Below, in pieces: positions 1 through 8,631 of a stretch of 64,000 bases of DNA. The notes under the pieces were generated by a model, which did no database searches, had not been told where the DNA came from, and saw nothing but the letters and a program-made list of their open reading frames with translations. How positions within the stretch are numbered: position 1 is the first letter of the stretch; every line of letters starts with the position of its first letter. A program made the position numbers and the translations under genes. The DNA lies in assembly GCA_025963635.1 (NCBI GenBank), contig JAOQAK010000056.1, forward strand, positions 62,001 to 126,000, written 5' to 3'. The stretch is from Ferruginibacter sp. GTDB lineage: Bacteria > Bacteroidota > Bacteroidia > Chitinophagales > Chitinophagaceae.

Positions 1-705
1 ACTGACTACCGCAGGGTTTTCGCGGTAAGTATCTATTAATGATTGTGGCGTATCAATTACAAGGATGGCGCCATGATCAATGATGGCGATGCGGTCGCAA
101 ACCGCTTCGGCTTCTTCCATCGAGTGCGTGGTAAGGATAATTGTATGGCCTTTTTCACGCAATACTTCCATGCGTTCCCACAGTTGTCTTCTGCTTTGCG
201 GGTCAAGGCCCGAGGTTGGTTCATCCAATAATACAAGGGTAGGGTTGTGGAGGGTGGCAATGGCGAGCGATACCCGCTGCTGTTGACCGCCGGATAATTG
301 CCCGAATTTTTTATCAGCCGCATCTTCCAGTTTAATTGACTGCAGGATGCCGGCCAATTTATCAGCGGGCATTGCCACACCATAAATACCCGCATACAAT
401 TGGATGATCTCACCCACTTTCAATTCAGGCTGAAAACTGGTGAATTGCAATTGTACCCCAAGCGCAGCACGTGCATGGCGTGGCTTTTCCTTCATGTCAA
501 AACCGGCTACGACAATCGTTCCGCTGCGTGGTTTCAACAAACCTTCCACAGCACTCAGGGTACTGGTTTTACCGGCGCCATTGGGACCGAGCAAACCAAA
601 GATCTCTCCCGGCCGCAGGGTGAAGGAAATATCTTTAACAGCATGGAACGAACCGTAGTAAACATTCAGCCCGGTTACCTCCAGCACATTCATTTGTTCT
701 TGCAT
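1..705 (-). CDS. ABC transporter ATP-binding protein (3' end outside window)
   Basis: Reading the minus strand gives about 235 codons of an ABC-type ATPase: Walker A GPNGAGKTS near residue 40, signature LSGGQQQRVSLA near residue 140, Walker B LVLLDEPTSGLDP just after it, and the switch His in the stretch IILTTHSMEEAEAV. The N-terminal VTGLNVYYGSFHAVKDISF is typical of CcmA/daunorubicin-type exporters, so it probably energises a drug, lipid or polysaccharide exporter whose permease would lie to the left of the window. The start is ATG at 705, or the in-frame ATG at 693, which leads directly into the conserved strand. The gene is still open at position 1, so the C-terminus is missing. Family call is firm; substrate is unknown. 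Confidence 0.9.
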   Translation of the reverse strand, partial: MQEQMNVLEVTGLNVYYGSFHAVKDISFTLRPGEIFGLLGPNGAGKTSTLSAVEGLLKPRSGTIVVAGFDMKEKPRHARAALGVQLQFTSFQPELKVGEIIQLYAGIYGVAMPADKLAGILQSIKLEDAADKKFGQLSGGQQQRVSLAIATLHNPTLVLLDEPTSGLDPQSRRQLWERMEVLREKGHTIILTTHSMEEAEAVCDRIAIIDHGAILVIDTPQSLIDTYRENPAVVS

Positions 706-867
706 CTTAATTAATCTTTTGATCTGTTTCGCCAAAGATGTAAATAAATACTTTAAAGCCCAACAAAACTTAGGCAATATATCCCGGCAGACCGGCAAAC
801 ATCGGGTAATCGAAGATGAATGCAAAACTTTAAAAGGGTATTAACATAAGTTAACCCGTATGCATAA

Positions 868-1155
868 TTAATCGTGCATTCGTGGAGGTGATCCAAAGGT
901 TTGAACCTCTAATTTTGTTCCGATAAAAAACATCTGCATCAGCAGCCCCAGCTCGCCGATGGTAGCAATGGTATCCGGCTTTCTGAAGATCTGCACACCA
1001 TACGGCCCAAGCAACAAGCCCGCAACAATATACGCCACGAAATACGGCTGATGTAATTTTTTCATGATCAGCCCAATCAATAAAATTGCTAACAGCATCA
1101 ACACAATGCTATTGAGCAATTCACCTAATCCGTTAACATACAATGGGATCATCAC
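868..1155 (-). pseudogene. Truncated N-terminal remnant of a KefB/CPA2-type cation:proton antiporter
   Basis: The 95-residue frame has two hydrophobic helices, one with AYIVAGLLLGPYG, and then IGELGLLMQMFFIGTKLE. These match the first helices of monovalent cation:proton antiporter-2 proteins, which normally exceed 370 residues. The reading stops after about 90 residues with an unrelated tail, and the DNA beyond it does not continue the family. I read it as a deletion remnant with no function. It lies downstream of the heat-shock gene on the same strand. Confidence 0.7.
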
Positions 1156-1223
1156 AAACTGCTTTAAACAACAAAAGTTGCCCTATTACAAGCAACTTCT
1201 GTGTACGCTCACAATTAATTATT

Positions 1224-1679
1224 TTAGGAGATCTGAATCAACCTTGGTGGCTTTTGTTTTGCAGTTTCTTTTTTTGGAACCACCAGGTGCAAAACGCCAT
1301 CTTCGTATTTAGCCGCTATTTTTTCAGTATCCACTACATCTTTCTGCAAGGTGAAAGTTCTTAAAAAAGATTCGTAGCTAAATTCACGGCGAATAAATTT
1401 CATCTCCTCCTGCTTTTCCTCTTTTTGGTTGGCCTTTTCAGAACTAATAGTGAGCACATTGCCGTCCAGTTGAACTTTGAAATCGTTTTTAGTCATACCT
1501 GGTGCTGCCACTTCCACTTCGTAATTGTCCGGTGTTTCCTTAATGTTTACAGAAGGGATAGTAGTGTTGGTGTCAGAATAATTCGTCAAACCCCAATTAA
1601 AAATGTCACGGTTAAGGAAATCATCAAAAAGTGCAGGGAATTGGTTCAGCAGGTTGCTGTTTCTCTTTACGATTGTCAT
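1224..1679 (-). CDS. Hsp20/alpha-crystallin small heat-shock protein
   Basis: A 151-residue ATP-independent holdase. The variable N-terminus (NLLNQFPALFDDFLNRDIF) is followed by an alpha-crystallin domain from about residue 45: INVKETPDNYEVEVAAPG is replaced here by VNIKETPDNYEVEVAAPGM, then FKVQLDGNVLTISSEK, RREFSYESFLRTFTLQ and the GVLHLVVPKKE strand. The C-terminal RLIQIS supplies the I-x-I type anchor for oligomer assembly. An upstream GTG at 1685 is in frame but lies inside the Shine-Dalgarno, so ATG at 1679 is the better start. Length is normal. Expression is probably stress-induced and strong, given its ribosome binding site. No partner gene is adjacent. Confidence 0.93.
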   Translation of the reverse strand: MTIVKRNSNLLNQFPALFDDFLNRDIFNWGLTNYSDTNTTIPSVNIKETPDNYEVEVAAPGMTKNDFKVQLDGNVLTISSEKANQKEEKQEEMKFIRREFSYESFLRTFTLQKDVVDTEKIAAKYEDGVLHLVVPKKETAKQKPPRLIQIS

Positions 1680-1692
1680 AATCACCTCCTTT
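1680..1692 (-). promoter_or_regulatory. Strong Shine-Dalgarno site of the hsp20 gene
   Basis: On the minus strand AAGGAGGTGATT immediately precedes ATG, with five bases between AGGAGG and the start codon. This is a near-complete complement of the 16S rRNA tail. Bacteroidota genes normally lack such sites, and none of the other gene starts I inspected in this window has one. It decides the start at 1679 over the GTG at 1685. Confidence 0.8.
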
Positions 1693-2072
1693 TTAATTTG
1701 GTTATGAAAATTATTTTAAAAAATACCCAACAACTCCAATGCCATTTCCGGCCCGGCTGAATAACGATGAAATTTTTTCTTGAAAAAAGAAATTTTGACA
1801 TTTTGAAAAGTCATGTTTTCAGTTGCACAGAATGGAGCCGGTTTGTAAGTGCGGGTATGCTTAGCAGTGAATAGCAACACCTATCATCCCCGGGACCGAA
1901 GCCACACCCTTTGTAAGGTTAGTCACCCGGTAATGAAACTTAGTATTAGATGTACTGCACCGGACACAATGTTTCGAGGCGAAATGTTCATCTTCTTTTG
2001 TTTAATAAAAATATTTTGTATTTTTCTTTGTGCAACTGGTCTCAATTTATTTATCAACTTTAAATAATTATC

Positions 2073-2376
2073 ATGAGCGACAATGACAATCTATCCGCTT
2101 CCAGCGAAAGCGAATTAAATGAAAATGATTGTTATGCAGAACGCAAAACGATCGGCAGGGTACATGAGCAGGCAGGCGAGATTTACCTGGTTGATAATGT
2201 TAATTTTGGCATCCGGCAAGGAACTAATAATAGGCCTTTGATTCCCTGCAATTTGCCCGCACCACTGCAAAAAGCAGGAACAAAAATTGTTTTCAGCGGC
2301 GCCATTAAGGAACCAGTCCCCTGCAGAATTATGGGCCGGCGAACCTTTTGTGCTTACCAAAGTAACGGAAGCCTAA
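2073..2376 (+). pseudogene. Small unrecognised cytoplasmic protein, frameshifted near its C-terminus
   Basis: The frame from ATG 2073 codes for about 82 credible residues: an acidic N-terminus, then RKTIGRVHEQAGEIYLVD, LIPCNLPAPLQKAG and TKIVFSGAIKEPVP. It then runs on out of frame through a terminator into the opposing gene. If one C is removed from the CCCC run at 2318-2321, translation continues as AELWAGEPFVLTKVTEA and stops at TAA 2374-2376, directly before the terminator hairpin. That fit is strong evidence for a one-base frameshift, either a real mutation or a sequencing error. The NLP-x-x-L-x-x-x-G-x-K-x-x-F-S-G pattern recalls small Bacteroidota beta-sandwich proteins, but I do not recognise the family. 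Confidence 0.6.
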
Positions 2377-2407
2377 AAAAAGGCAGTTATAAAAACTGCC
2401 CTTTTTT
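2375..2407. terminator. Bidirectional rho-independent terminator
   Basis: GGCAGT pairs with ACTGCC around an AT-rich loop, with an A-run before and a T-run after the stem. It lies between two convergent genes, so the A/T symmetry lets it serve both strands. Confidence 0.85.
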
Positions 2408-2439
2408 GCCCTTGTGTATTATTAAAACCCTGATCACGC

Positions 2440-3073
2440 TCATTGTGCCATTCCATTATTTCGTTTTTCGTCTTTTTCGGGTTCAAGCACGGTTGCAGCC
2501 TTCCGGGCGATCATTGCTTTTACTTCGGGTTTAATCGGCTGTTTATTGAAATGTGTAACAATGCCTTCAACGGTGCCGGTTGCAGCTTCCATATTACCCT
2601 CGCGTTGATAAGCTTTGGCAAGGGTTTCCATAGATTGATTCAAGCTAATGTTATCAAGACCTTTACCGGCTTTAGATTTTTCGATCACTTCATTCAGCAA
2701 TGCTTCGCCTTGTGCAAAATTTGGCTCTCTTACTACCAGTTTCTTTTCCGGTGTGATGGTTTTAAAGGTGCGTTGTTCATTCACCCCTTTCACAAATTGT
2801 GCATACACTGCAAGCGGATGATCCCGGTATTTTTCTGCAACTAATTGCAGCGCTTCATTGCCTTTTTGCAAGTAGGGGGCATCTGATCCCTTAAAGGAAA
2901 ATAGATATCCTACTTCCTCTCTCGACAACAGGTCGGCTATTTCATCGTCGTGTTTCCCCACCGGATACTGGAAGATTCTTTTTTGTTTTTTTTACAACAG
3001 GCATCGCAACCGAAGTAACGGAATTTGGTTCCATAAGCGCCTCGGTATGCCCGTTAGAGGATTGATAGCTCAT
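2440..3073 (-). pseudogene. Unrecognised helical repeat-type protein, frameshifted near its N-terminus
   Basis: The main frame (from GTG 2961) codes for a soluble helical protein with short TPR-like helices: GNEALQLVAEKYRDHPLAV, GEALLNEVIEKSKAG and SMETLAKAYQREGNMEAA. It has no good start. A second frame, from ATG 3073, reads MSYQSSNGHTEALMEPN and ends in a Lys-rich stretch over an A-rich run near 2975-2990. Removing one A there joins the two into a product of about 210 residues passing through RIFQYPVGKHDDEIADLL. So the gene is probably a single frame broken by a homopolymer change. The TPR-like reading is inference from helix pattern only. Confidence 0.55.
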
Positions 3074-3714
3074 AGTATTTAATTTTTAAAGGTTATTAAA
3101 TTCTTTTAGCTGATGGAGAAACAGATCCTTACCGGCTCAAGTCGTCCACAATTATTTGAAGTTTGATAAATACTTCCATATTATCAGTGCAGGCAAAAGT
3201 TTAATTGCTTGCCTGAATAACACGAAAAATGAAGGATAAAAAAAAGTAAAAATCCGCGTGGTTAAGAGAGATTAAAATTGCTGCAGAGCATTCAGTAAAT
3301 AAGTTAAAATCTGGCAGAAGCAATTCCAATGCTAATAAGAAATGAACCCGGCAATTTTAATTCAATTGAAAAATAATTTTTGGACATCTAAGTTAATTCG
3401 TTATTCTAAAAATTGCAAGCGTTCCGTTAAATTAATTTAATATTTATTTGAATAAAAATGAATATCTTTTTTCATCTTGCATCAGTATGGCAACTCAAAG
3501 ATGATTTCTAAAGAATTGCGAAACTATTGTTGATTGGGGGTAATATTGCAAACACAAATAGCCGGTGACTCAACAAAAATTACGTTCAACAAATAAACGA
3601 TTCCCAGCCAATTGTTAACATCACCAATCGGTCAAAAAGAAGCATAACGTTAAACAACAAACGACCAAATGAAATTCAATCATTTCACGACCATCATTAA
3701 TTTTTTATAAACTC
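3074..3714. other. AT-rich intergenic region without a recognisable gene
   Basis: About 640 bases between a minus-strand and a plus-strand gene start, so it should hold both promoters. TAATATTG near 3540 is one mismatch from the Bacteroidota -7 box TAnnTTTG, but no convincing -33 box sits at the right distance. I see no open frame, RNA gene or strong hairpin. Confidence 0.5.
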
Positions 3715-4749
3715 ATGAGCAACTACCGGAATGTTTTAACATTGGATGAATTCAGGGTTTCTGAAGTACGCAATTTCCCCAAGGCTACGGGTGAATTAAG
3801 TAACCTGTTGCGTGATATCGGCCTTGCAGCAAAACTGATCAATATCGAAGTCAACAAAGCCGGCCTGGTAGATCTGTTGGGCGACACCGGCACTGTGAAC
3901 ATCCAGGGAGAGCAGGTGAAAAAACTGGATGAATTTGCTAATAACCAGATGATTGCAGTTTTAAAACGCGGTATAAGCTGCGCCGGCATCGTTAGTGAAG
4001 AGCTTGAAGATGTAATGATATTTCATGATGAAATGAGTTGCAAAAGCAAATACATTGTAGCTTTTGATCCCCTGGATGGAAGCAGTAACATCGATAACTG
4101 CATCTCCATCGGAACGATATTTGGCATTTACCATCGAAAAAGCGCTCCGGGCCAGCCTTGCAACCCGGAAGATTTTATTCTCGAAGGAAAAAACATGGTA
4201 TCTGCAGGTTATGTGATCTATGGTTCTTCCACCATGTTTGTATTTGCCACTTCAAGAAGCGTGAATGGCTTTACGCTCGATCCATCGATCGGCGAATTTT
4301 ATCTTAGTCACGCCAATATCAAGTGCCCGCAAAAGGGACATATCTATTCGATCAATCATGGCAATTATCACCAGTATTCAAAAGGAGTTCAAAAGTACCT
4401 GGATCATATCCTGCAAAAAAATAAAGAAAAAGAAAGTTCGTATACGCAACGCCATGTGGCCAGCATGGTGGCCGATTTGCACAGAAATCTAATTATCGGC
4501 GGCATCTTCCTCAACCCTGCTACAAGCGCTTTTCCAAATGGCAAATTGCGGTTGATCTATGAATGTAATCCATGGGCGTTTATCTTTGAAGTAGCAGGCG
4601 GAAAAGCAACGAATGGAAAAATAAGGGTACTGGACATCCCTTTTAAAGATCTTCACCAGCGCACACCATTATTTATCGGCAACAGTTCAATGATGAAAGA
4701 ACTCGCCACCTTCCTCGGGCAGGATGATGATGTCAGAGAGGCCGGTTGA
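3715..4749 (+). CDS. fbp: Class I fructose-1,6-bisphosphatase
   Basis: A 344-residue cytoplasmic enzyme that hydrolyses fructose 1,6-bisphosphate to fructose 6-phosphate in gluconeogenesis. Diagnostic motifs in order: the acidic metal site VSEELED near residue 97, FDPLDGSSNID near residue 120, GGIFLNP near 262, and KLRLIYECNPWAFIFEVAGG near 275-294, matching the family block that binds substrate and metal. The C-terminal QRTPLFIGN is also typical. Length is normal for class I enzymes. In this locus it would turn triose and pentose-pathway carbon into hexose phosphate when the cell grows on arabinose or uronates. No overlap with the next gene, which starts 294 bases later after repeat-rich DNA, so co-transcription is uncertain. 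Confidence 0.96.
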   Translation: MSNYRNVLTLDEFRVSEVRNFPKATGELSNLLRDIGLAAKLINIEVNKAGLVDLLGDTGTVNIQGEQVKKLDEFANNQMIAVLKRGISCAGIVSEELEDVMIFHDEMSCKSKYIVAFDPLDGSSNIDNCISIGTIFGIYHRKSAPGQPCNPEDFILEGKNMVSAGYVIYGSSTMFVFATSRSVNGFTLDPSIGEFYLSHANIKCPQKGHIYSINHGNYHQYSKGVQKYLDHILQKNKEKESSYTQRHVASMVADLHRNLIIGGIFLNPATSAFPNGKLRLIYECNPWAFIFEVAGGKATNGKIRVLDIPFKDLHQRTPLFIGNSSMMKELATFLGQDDDVREAG

Positions 4750-4792
4750 TGGTTGTGGCAAATCGGGTTGGATTTAAAGGTTTGTTTACCGG

Positions 4793-4833
4793 CATTTGTT
4801 TTTCAATTAAACATCCTTGTGTCACTCCCTTGT
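4793..4833 (-). repeat. Dispersed repeat family 1, copy A
   Basis: On the minus strand this 41-base stretch matches 16819-16859 at 39 of 41 positions, including the core GAGTGACACAA-GATGTTT and the following AATTGAAAAACAAATG. The core carries one change (AAGGATG for AACGATG). It lies between fbp and the AraA-like gene, opposite to gene direction. Confidence 0.85.
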
Positions 4834-4920
4834 GCTGCATACCATTGTGGAACGGTGTTCAATGGAATTGAAAGGTGTTTGGTTTATTTCGTGATTCGTT
4901 AGCCACGCCGCAGCTTGGCT

Positions 4921-5032
4921 CTACCACCAACCATCAATGACCAACCATCAACGATCAACCACCAACCAAACACAACCAACAATAAACGACCAACCACCAA
5001 CTACCAACGAACCATAAACGCCCAACCATAAA
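4921..5032. repeat. Degenerate AACCATC/CAACCACC tandem-type repeat
   Basis: About 110 bases made almost wholly of variants of ACCAACCATCAA, with period near 7 to 12, ending just before the start of the next gene. It has no open frame and is almost free of G on the plus strand. Similar strings lie before araD, in the kduD-kduI gap and around the regulator genes. Confidence 0.7.
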
Positions 5033-5043
5033 AAAACCCTTCT

Positions 5044-6474
5044 ATGAAAAAATATGAAATGAAAATTGGTTTATTTGGCATCGGACTCGATACTTACTGG
5101 CCGCAATTTGAAGGATTGAAGGAACGCCTGGAAGCGTACCTGCAACAAGTGCAAAACCAATTGCAATCAATCAATCCTCACATCGTTAACGCAGGTTTGG
5201 TCGATACCACGGATAAGGCATTCGAAGCAGGAAAATTGTTCAAGACGGAAGATGTGGACCTTATCTTTTTATATGTCACTACTTACGCGTTATCATCCAC
5301 CGTTTTGCCCGTGGTGCAGCGTGCCAAAGTGCCGGTCATCATTCTCAACCTGGCCCCCGGATCATCGATTGATTATGCTTCTTTCAATGCCATGACTGAC
5401 CGCACCAAAATGACCGGTGAATGGCTGGCTTATTGTTCTGCCTGCCCAGTTCCCGAGATAGCAAATGTTTTCAAAAGAGCCGCTATAAAATTTCACCAGG
5501 TAACCGGTATGCTGAACAACGATCCGGAATGTTGGAACGAAATAACAGGATGGGTAGAGGCCGCCAGGGTAGCCCACACCATGTTCTATAATCGCATGGG
5601 TTGCATGGGCCATTATTACAGCGGGATGTTGGATATATATACCGACCTCACACAACAATATGCACATTTTGGCGGACACATCGAATTGCTGGAGGTAGAA
5701 GAACTCGTGGCCCACCGGAAAAATGTTACCGAAAAAGAAGCCATTGAAAGGGTAGCGCTGTTTCAACAAATATTTGATGTACAACCGGATTGCTCCGGCG
5801 CCGAGTTAACCAATGCTGCGGTTACATCAGTAGCGCTGGAAAAATTGGTTGCCCAATACCAGTTAGGTTCAATGGCATATTATTACAAAGGCTCCGGCAA
5901 TTTGGAAAATGAAAATGCGATTGCCTCCATTATCCTCGGGAATTCATTGCTTACTGCCAATGGTATTCCGGTTGCGGGCGAATATGAAATTAAAAATGCC
6001 CAGGCAATGAAGATCATGGACAGCTTTGGTGCCGGTGGATCTTTCACGGAATATTACGCAATGGATTTCAAAGACGATGTGGTCTTGATGGGACATGATG
6101 GCCCTGGTCATATCGCTATCGCCGAAGGCAAAACAAAAGTTCGGCCATTGGGCGTTTACCATGGAAAAGTGGGCAGTGGCTTGTCGGTGGAAATGTCGGT
6201 TAAGAAGGGACCGGTTACTTTACTTTCCGTGGTAGAATCGGGCAATGGAAAATTGATGCTGCTGGTGGCGGAAGGTACATCCGTTGAAGGTCCGGTATTA
6301 CAGATCGGCAATACCAATAGTCGCTATAAATTTGCGATCGGTGCCCGAAAATTTGTTAATGATTGGAACAGCCATGGTCCTGCCCATCATTGTGCAGTTG
6401 GGATAGGACATATAAGCTCCAAAATTGAAAAGCTAGGGGCCCTGTTGAATATGGAAGTGATAAAAGTATGTTAG
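5044..6474 (+). CDS. Divergent L-arabinose/L-fucose isomerase-fold protein
   Basis: A 476-residue cytoplasmic protein of the AraA/FucI superfamily, distinct from the canonical AraA in this window. Lined up by eye, it keeps all four AraA catalytic/metal positions: Glu313 (in GEYEIKNAQ, for GEGDWKT), Glu336 (SFTEYY, for SFMEDY), His351 (GHDGPGH, for GSH) and His448/449 (GPAHHC, for GGAHHT). The Mn-dependent aldose-ketose isomerase chemistry should therefore be intact, but the surrounding substrate loops differ, so the sugar is unknown. It precedes kduD and kduI and follows fbp, which suggests a sugar or sugar acid from pectin. Start is ATG 5044; the in-frame Met five codons on is the alternative. 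A true L-arabinose role is possible but would duplicate araA. Confidence 0.82.
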   Translation: MKKYEMKIGLFGIGLDTYWPQFEGLKERLEAYLQQVQNQLQSINPHIVNAGLVDTTDKAFEAGKLFKTEDVDLIFLYVTTYALSSTVLPVVQRAKVPVIILNLAPGSSIDYASFNAMTDRTKMTGEWLAYCSACPVPEIANVFKRAAIKFHQVTGMLNNDPECWNEITGWVEAARVAHTMFYNRMGCMGHYYSGMLDIYTDLTQQYAHFGGHIELLEVEELVAHRKNVTEKEAIERVALFQQIFDVQPDCSGAELTNAAVTSVALEKLVAQYQLGSMAYYYKGSGNLENENAIASIILGNSLLTANGIPVAGEYEIKNAQAMKIMDSFGAGGSFTEYYAMDFKDDVVLMGHDGPGHIAIAEGKTKVRPLGVYHGKVGSGLSVEMSVKKGPVTLLSVVESGNGKLMLLVAEGTSVEGPVLQIGNTNSRYKFAIGARKFVNDWNSHGPAHHCAVGIGHISSKIEKLGALLNMEVIKVC

Positions 6475-6793
6475 TTCCTGTGTGAACTCTGTTCGCAGGC
6501 AGGGAGTTGTTGCCTACCCGTTGTTTTTGAATGCATGTGATCTGCCTGTATGAGCCACTTCTATTTTCAATGCACTCGTTTGCGCAAATAAATCCATGTA
6601 ATTAGAACGAATCGGGACAGTTCGATGTTACCTTTGGCGGCATTAACTGAAAAAAGGTAATCTGCCGTTCTTCAATTAGTTATCACCAGGCGATCATGCC
6701 TTGAAGCTTAGCTTAAATAACAAAGATTCAATCTATTCCATTCATCAGGGTATTTTAATTCAGTAAACGCATTCATTAAAAAAAAACATACAC
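6475..6793. other. Intergenic region upstream of kduD
   Basis: About 320 bases with no open frame. TACCTTTG at 6629-6636 fits the Bacteroidota -7 consensus, but no -33 box is found at the usual 19-21 base distance. A weak AGGCA/TGCCT stem lies just after the previous stop. No clear terminator. Confidence 0.4.
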
Positions 6794-7582
6794 ATGTCTC
6801 TATCATTATTTGATCTAACCGGAAAAAATGCAATCGTAACGGGTGCCACCCACGGATTGGGAATGTCAATGGCAACAGGCCTTGCTAAAGCGGGTGCAAC
6901 CATCATTGTTAATGACCTTGTACAGGAAAAACTTGATGCGGCCATTGAAGAATATGCTGCCAATGGAATCACCGCACATGGTTATTTATTTGATGTAACA
7001 GATGAAGCTGCGGTAAAGAAACACATTGAATTGATTGAAACAGAAGTTGGCCCGATTGATATCCTGGTAAACAACGCCGGCATCATCAGGCGTACACCCG
7101 TACTGGATATGGAAGTGGCTGATTGGGAATTGGTTTTAAAGATCGATTTAACCGGCCCGTTTATTATGTCAAAACATATCGGAAGATATATGGTAAAAAG
7201 AGGCAGCGGCAAGATCATTAATATGTGTTCTATGATGAGTGAAGTGGGCAGGGAAACAGTAAGTGCTTACGCCGCAGCCAAGGGCGGATTAAAGATGTTG
7301 ACAAAGAATTTGGCCACCGAATGGGCCAAGCACAATATACAGGTAAATGGCATAGGTCCGGGGTATTTCGCAACCACGCAAACAGCTCCCATACGCATAG
7401 ATGGACATCCTTTTAATGATTTTATCATCCGTCGTACACCCGCTGAGCGTTGGGGAAATCCTGATGATTTGCAGGGCGCTGTGATCTTCCTGTCTTCTAA
7501 AGCTTCTGATTTCGTGAACGGCCATATTTTATATGTTGACGGAGGAATTTTGGCGTCACTAGGTAAGGCGGCAAATGAGTAA
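6794..7582 (+). CDS. kduD: Short-chain dehydrogenase, KduD / gluconate 5-dehydrogenase type
   Basis: A 262-residue NAD(P)-dependent classical SDR. It has the nucleotide loop TGATHGLGMSMA near residue 17, NNAG near 90 and the catalytic Ser146-Tyr159-Lys163 set with the usual 13-residue Ser-Tyr spacing. The C-terminal IFLSSKASDFVNGHILYVDGG is typical. Placed directly before kduI, it most likely reduces 2,5-diketo-3-deoxygluconate (the KduI product) to 2-keto-3-deoxygluconate. The closest alternative is gluconate 5-dehydrogenase; the two cannot be told apart by sequence alone, and the neighbour decides. KdgK and KdgA, needed to finish the route, are not in the window. Confidence 0.9.
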   Translation: MSLSLFDLTGKNAIVTGATHGLGMSMATGLAKAGATIIVNDLVQEKLDAAIEEYAANGITAHGYLFDVTDEAAVKKHIELIETEVGPIDILVNNAGIIRRTPVLDMEVADWELVLKIDLTGPFIMSKHIGRYMVKRGSGKIINMCSMMSEVGRETVSAYAAAKGGLKMLTKNLATEWAKHNIQVNGIGPGYFATTQTAPIRIDGHPFNDFIIRRTPAERWGNPDDLQGAVIFLSSKASDFVNGHILYVDGGILASLGKAANE

Positions 7583-7606
7583 AAATCTAAGTACTTAGTA
7601 CCGAAA

Positions 7607-7650
7607 ATCCAATATCAAGGATCCAGTATCCAGCATCCAGAATCAAACAT
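7607..7650. repeat. ATCCAGN heptamer string between kduD and kduI
   Basis: ATCCAGT, ATCCAGC and ATCCAGA follow each other as exact 7-base steps at 7621-7641, flanked by degenerate units (ATCCAATATCAAGG). It fills most of the 84-base gap between the two genes. Confidence 0.65.
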
Positions 7651-7666
7651 CAATTAAAAAACTACC

Positions 7667-8497
7667 ATGGAAATAAGATTTCAAAATAGCCCGAAAGAAA
7701 CTGCCTCTATGAATACGGAGGATTTAAGGAAAAACTTTTTATGCCAGGCCCTGATGCAGGATGATGCCATCAACCTTGTATATTCTCATTATGACAGGAT
7801 GATCATCGGTGGTGTAAAGCCCCTACAATCAACCATTGCGCTGGAAAATCATGAAGAATTGAAAGCCGCTTATTTTTTAGAAAGGAGAGAAATGGGCGTT
7901 ATCAATATTGGTGGACCCGGGAAGGTAACCGCAAGCGGGGAGGAGTATGAATTGAGTAAATTGGATTGCCTGTACCTGGGTAAAGAAACCAAGGATGTTA
8001 ATTTCCAATCTGTCGATGCAGCAAATCCGGCCCTGTTTTATTTGCTTTCCACACCAGCTCATCATATTTACCCAACCGTAAAAATGACCAGGGAAGAAGC
8101 TTCCCCTGTAAATCTCGGAACGGTGGAGACTTCCAATCAAAGAACGATTTACAAATACATTCACCTGGATGGAATTAAAAGTTGCCAGCTTGTAATGGGA
8201 TTAACCGTTCTGCAAACAGGCAGTGTGTGGAATTCTGTTCCACCACATACACATACCCGTAGGATGGAAGTATATTTTTACTTTGATGTGCCGGCATTAC
8301 AAACCATTTTTCATTTCATGGGGGAACCTCAGCAGACAAGACATGTCGTTTTAACCAATAATGAAGCCGTGATTTCAGCACCCTGGAGTGTCCATTTCGG
8401 TTCAGGAACTTCCAACTATGGATTTATCTGGGGTATGGCAGGGGAAAACCAGGCTTTTGCAGATATGGATGCAACACCCGTGCATACATTAAAATAA
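7667..8497 (+). CDS. kduI: 5-dehydro-4-deoxy-D-glucuronate isomerase
   Basis: A 276-residue cupin that converts 4-deoxy-L-threo-5-hexosulose uronate, from unsaturated galacturonides or glycosaminoglycan disaccharides, to 2,5-diketo-3-deoxygluconate. The zinc ligands are visible as His194, His196 and Glu201 in HTHTRRMEVYFYFD and His243 in WSVHFGSGTSNYGFIWGM, each two residues before the E. coli numbers. The end GENQAFADMD is also diagnostic. It ends in a terminator, so it is probably the last gene of the kduD-kduI unit. Full length. Confidence 0.96.
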   Translation: MEIRFQNSPKETASMNTEDLRKNFLCQALMQDDAINLVYSHYDRMIIGGVKPLQSTIALENHEELKAAYFLERREMGVINIGGPGKVTASGEEYELSKLDCLYLGKETKDVNFQSVDAANPALFYLLSTPAHHIYPTVKMTREEASPVNLGTVETSNQRTIYKYIHLDGIKSCQLVMGLTVLQTGSVWNSVPPHTHTRRMEVYFYFDVPALQTIFHFMGEPQQTRHVVLTNNEAVISAPWSVHFGSGTSNYGFIWGMAGENQAFADMDATPVHTLK

Positions 8498-8519
8498 AAT
8501 TTTTCTTATTTTAAAATAG

Positions 8520-8553
8520 AAACCACCCATTGCAAAATGCCGGTGGTTTTTTT
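8520..8553 (+). terminator. Rho-independent terminator after kduI
   Basis: AACCACCCAT pairs with ATGCCGGTGGTT (one bulge region) and is followed by seven T. It lies 23 bases after the kduI stop and separates this unit from the araB promoter. Confidence 0.85.
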
Positions 8554-8631
8554 CGTAGAACCGGTTCCCTGCCTGTTCCTGCGGAATTCTTTCCATACAT
8601 TTACAATGCAAAATAACACTGAAAAAAAATA

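Noticed and set aside
4921..5032. Considered as a CRISPR array or tandem satellite
   Set aside because: Units are degenerate with no constant repeat/spacer length, and no cas genes are present.
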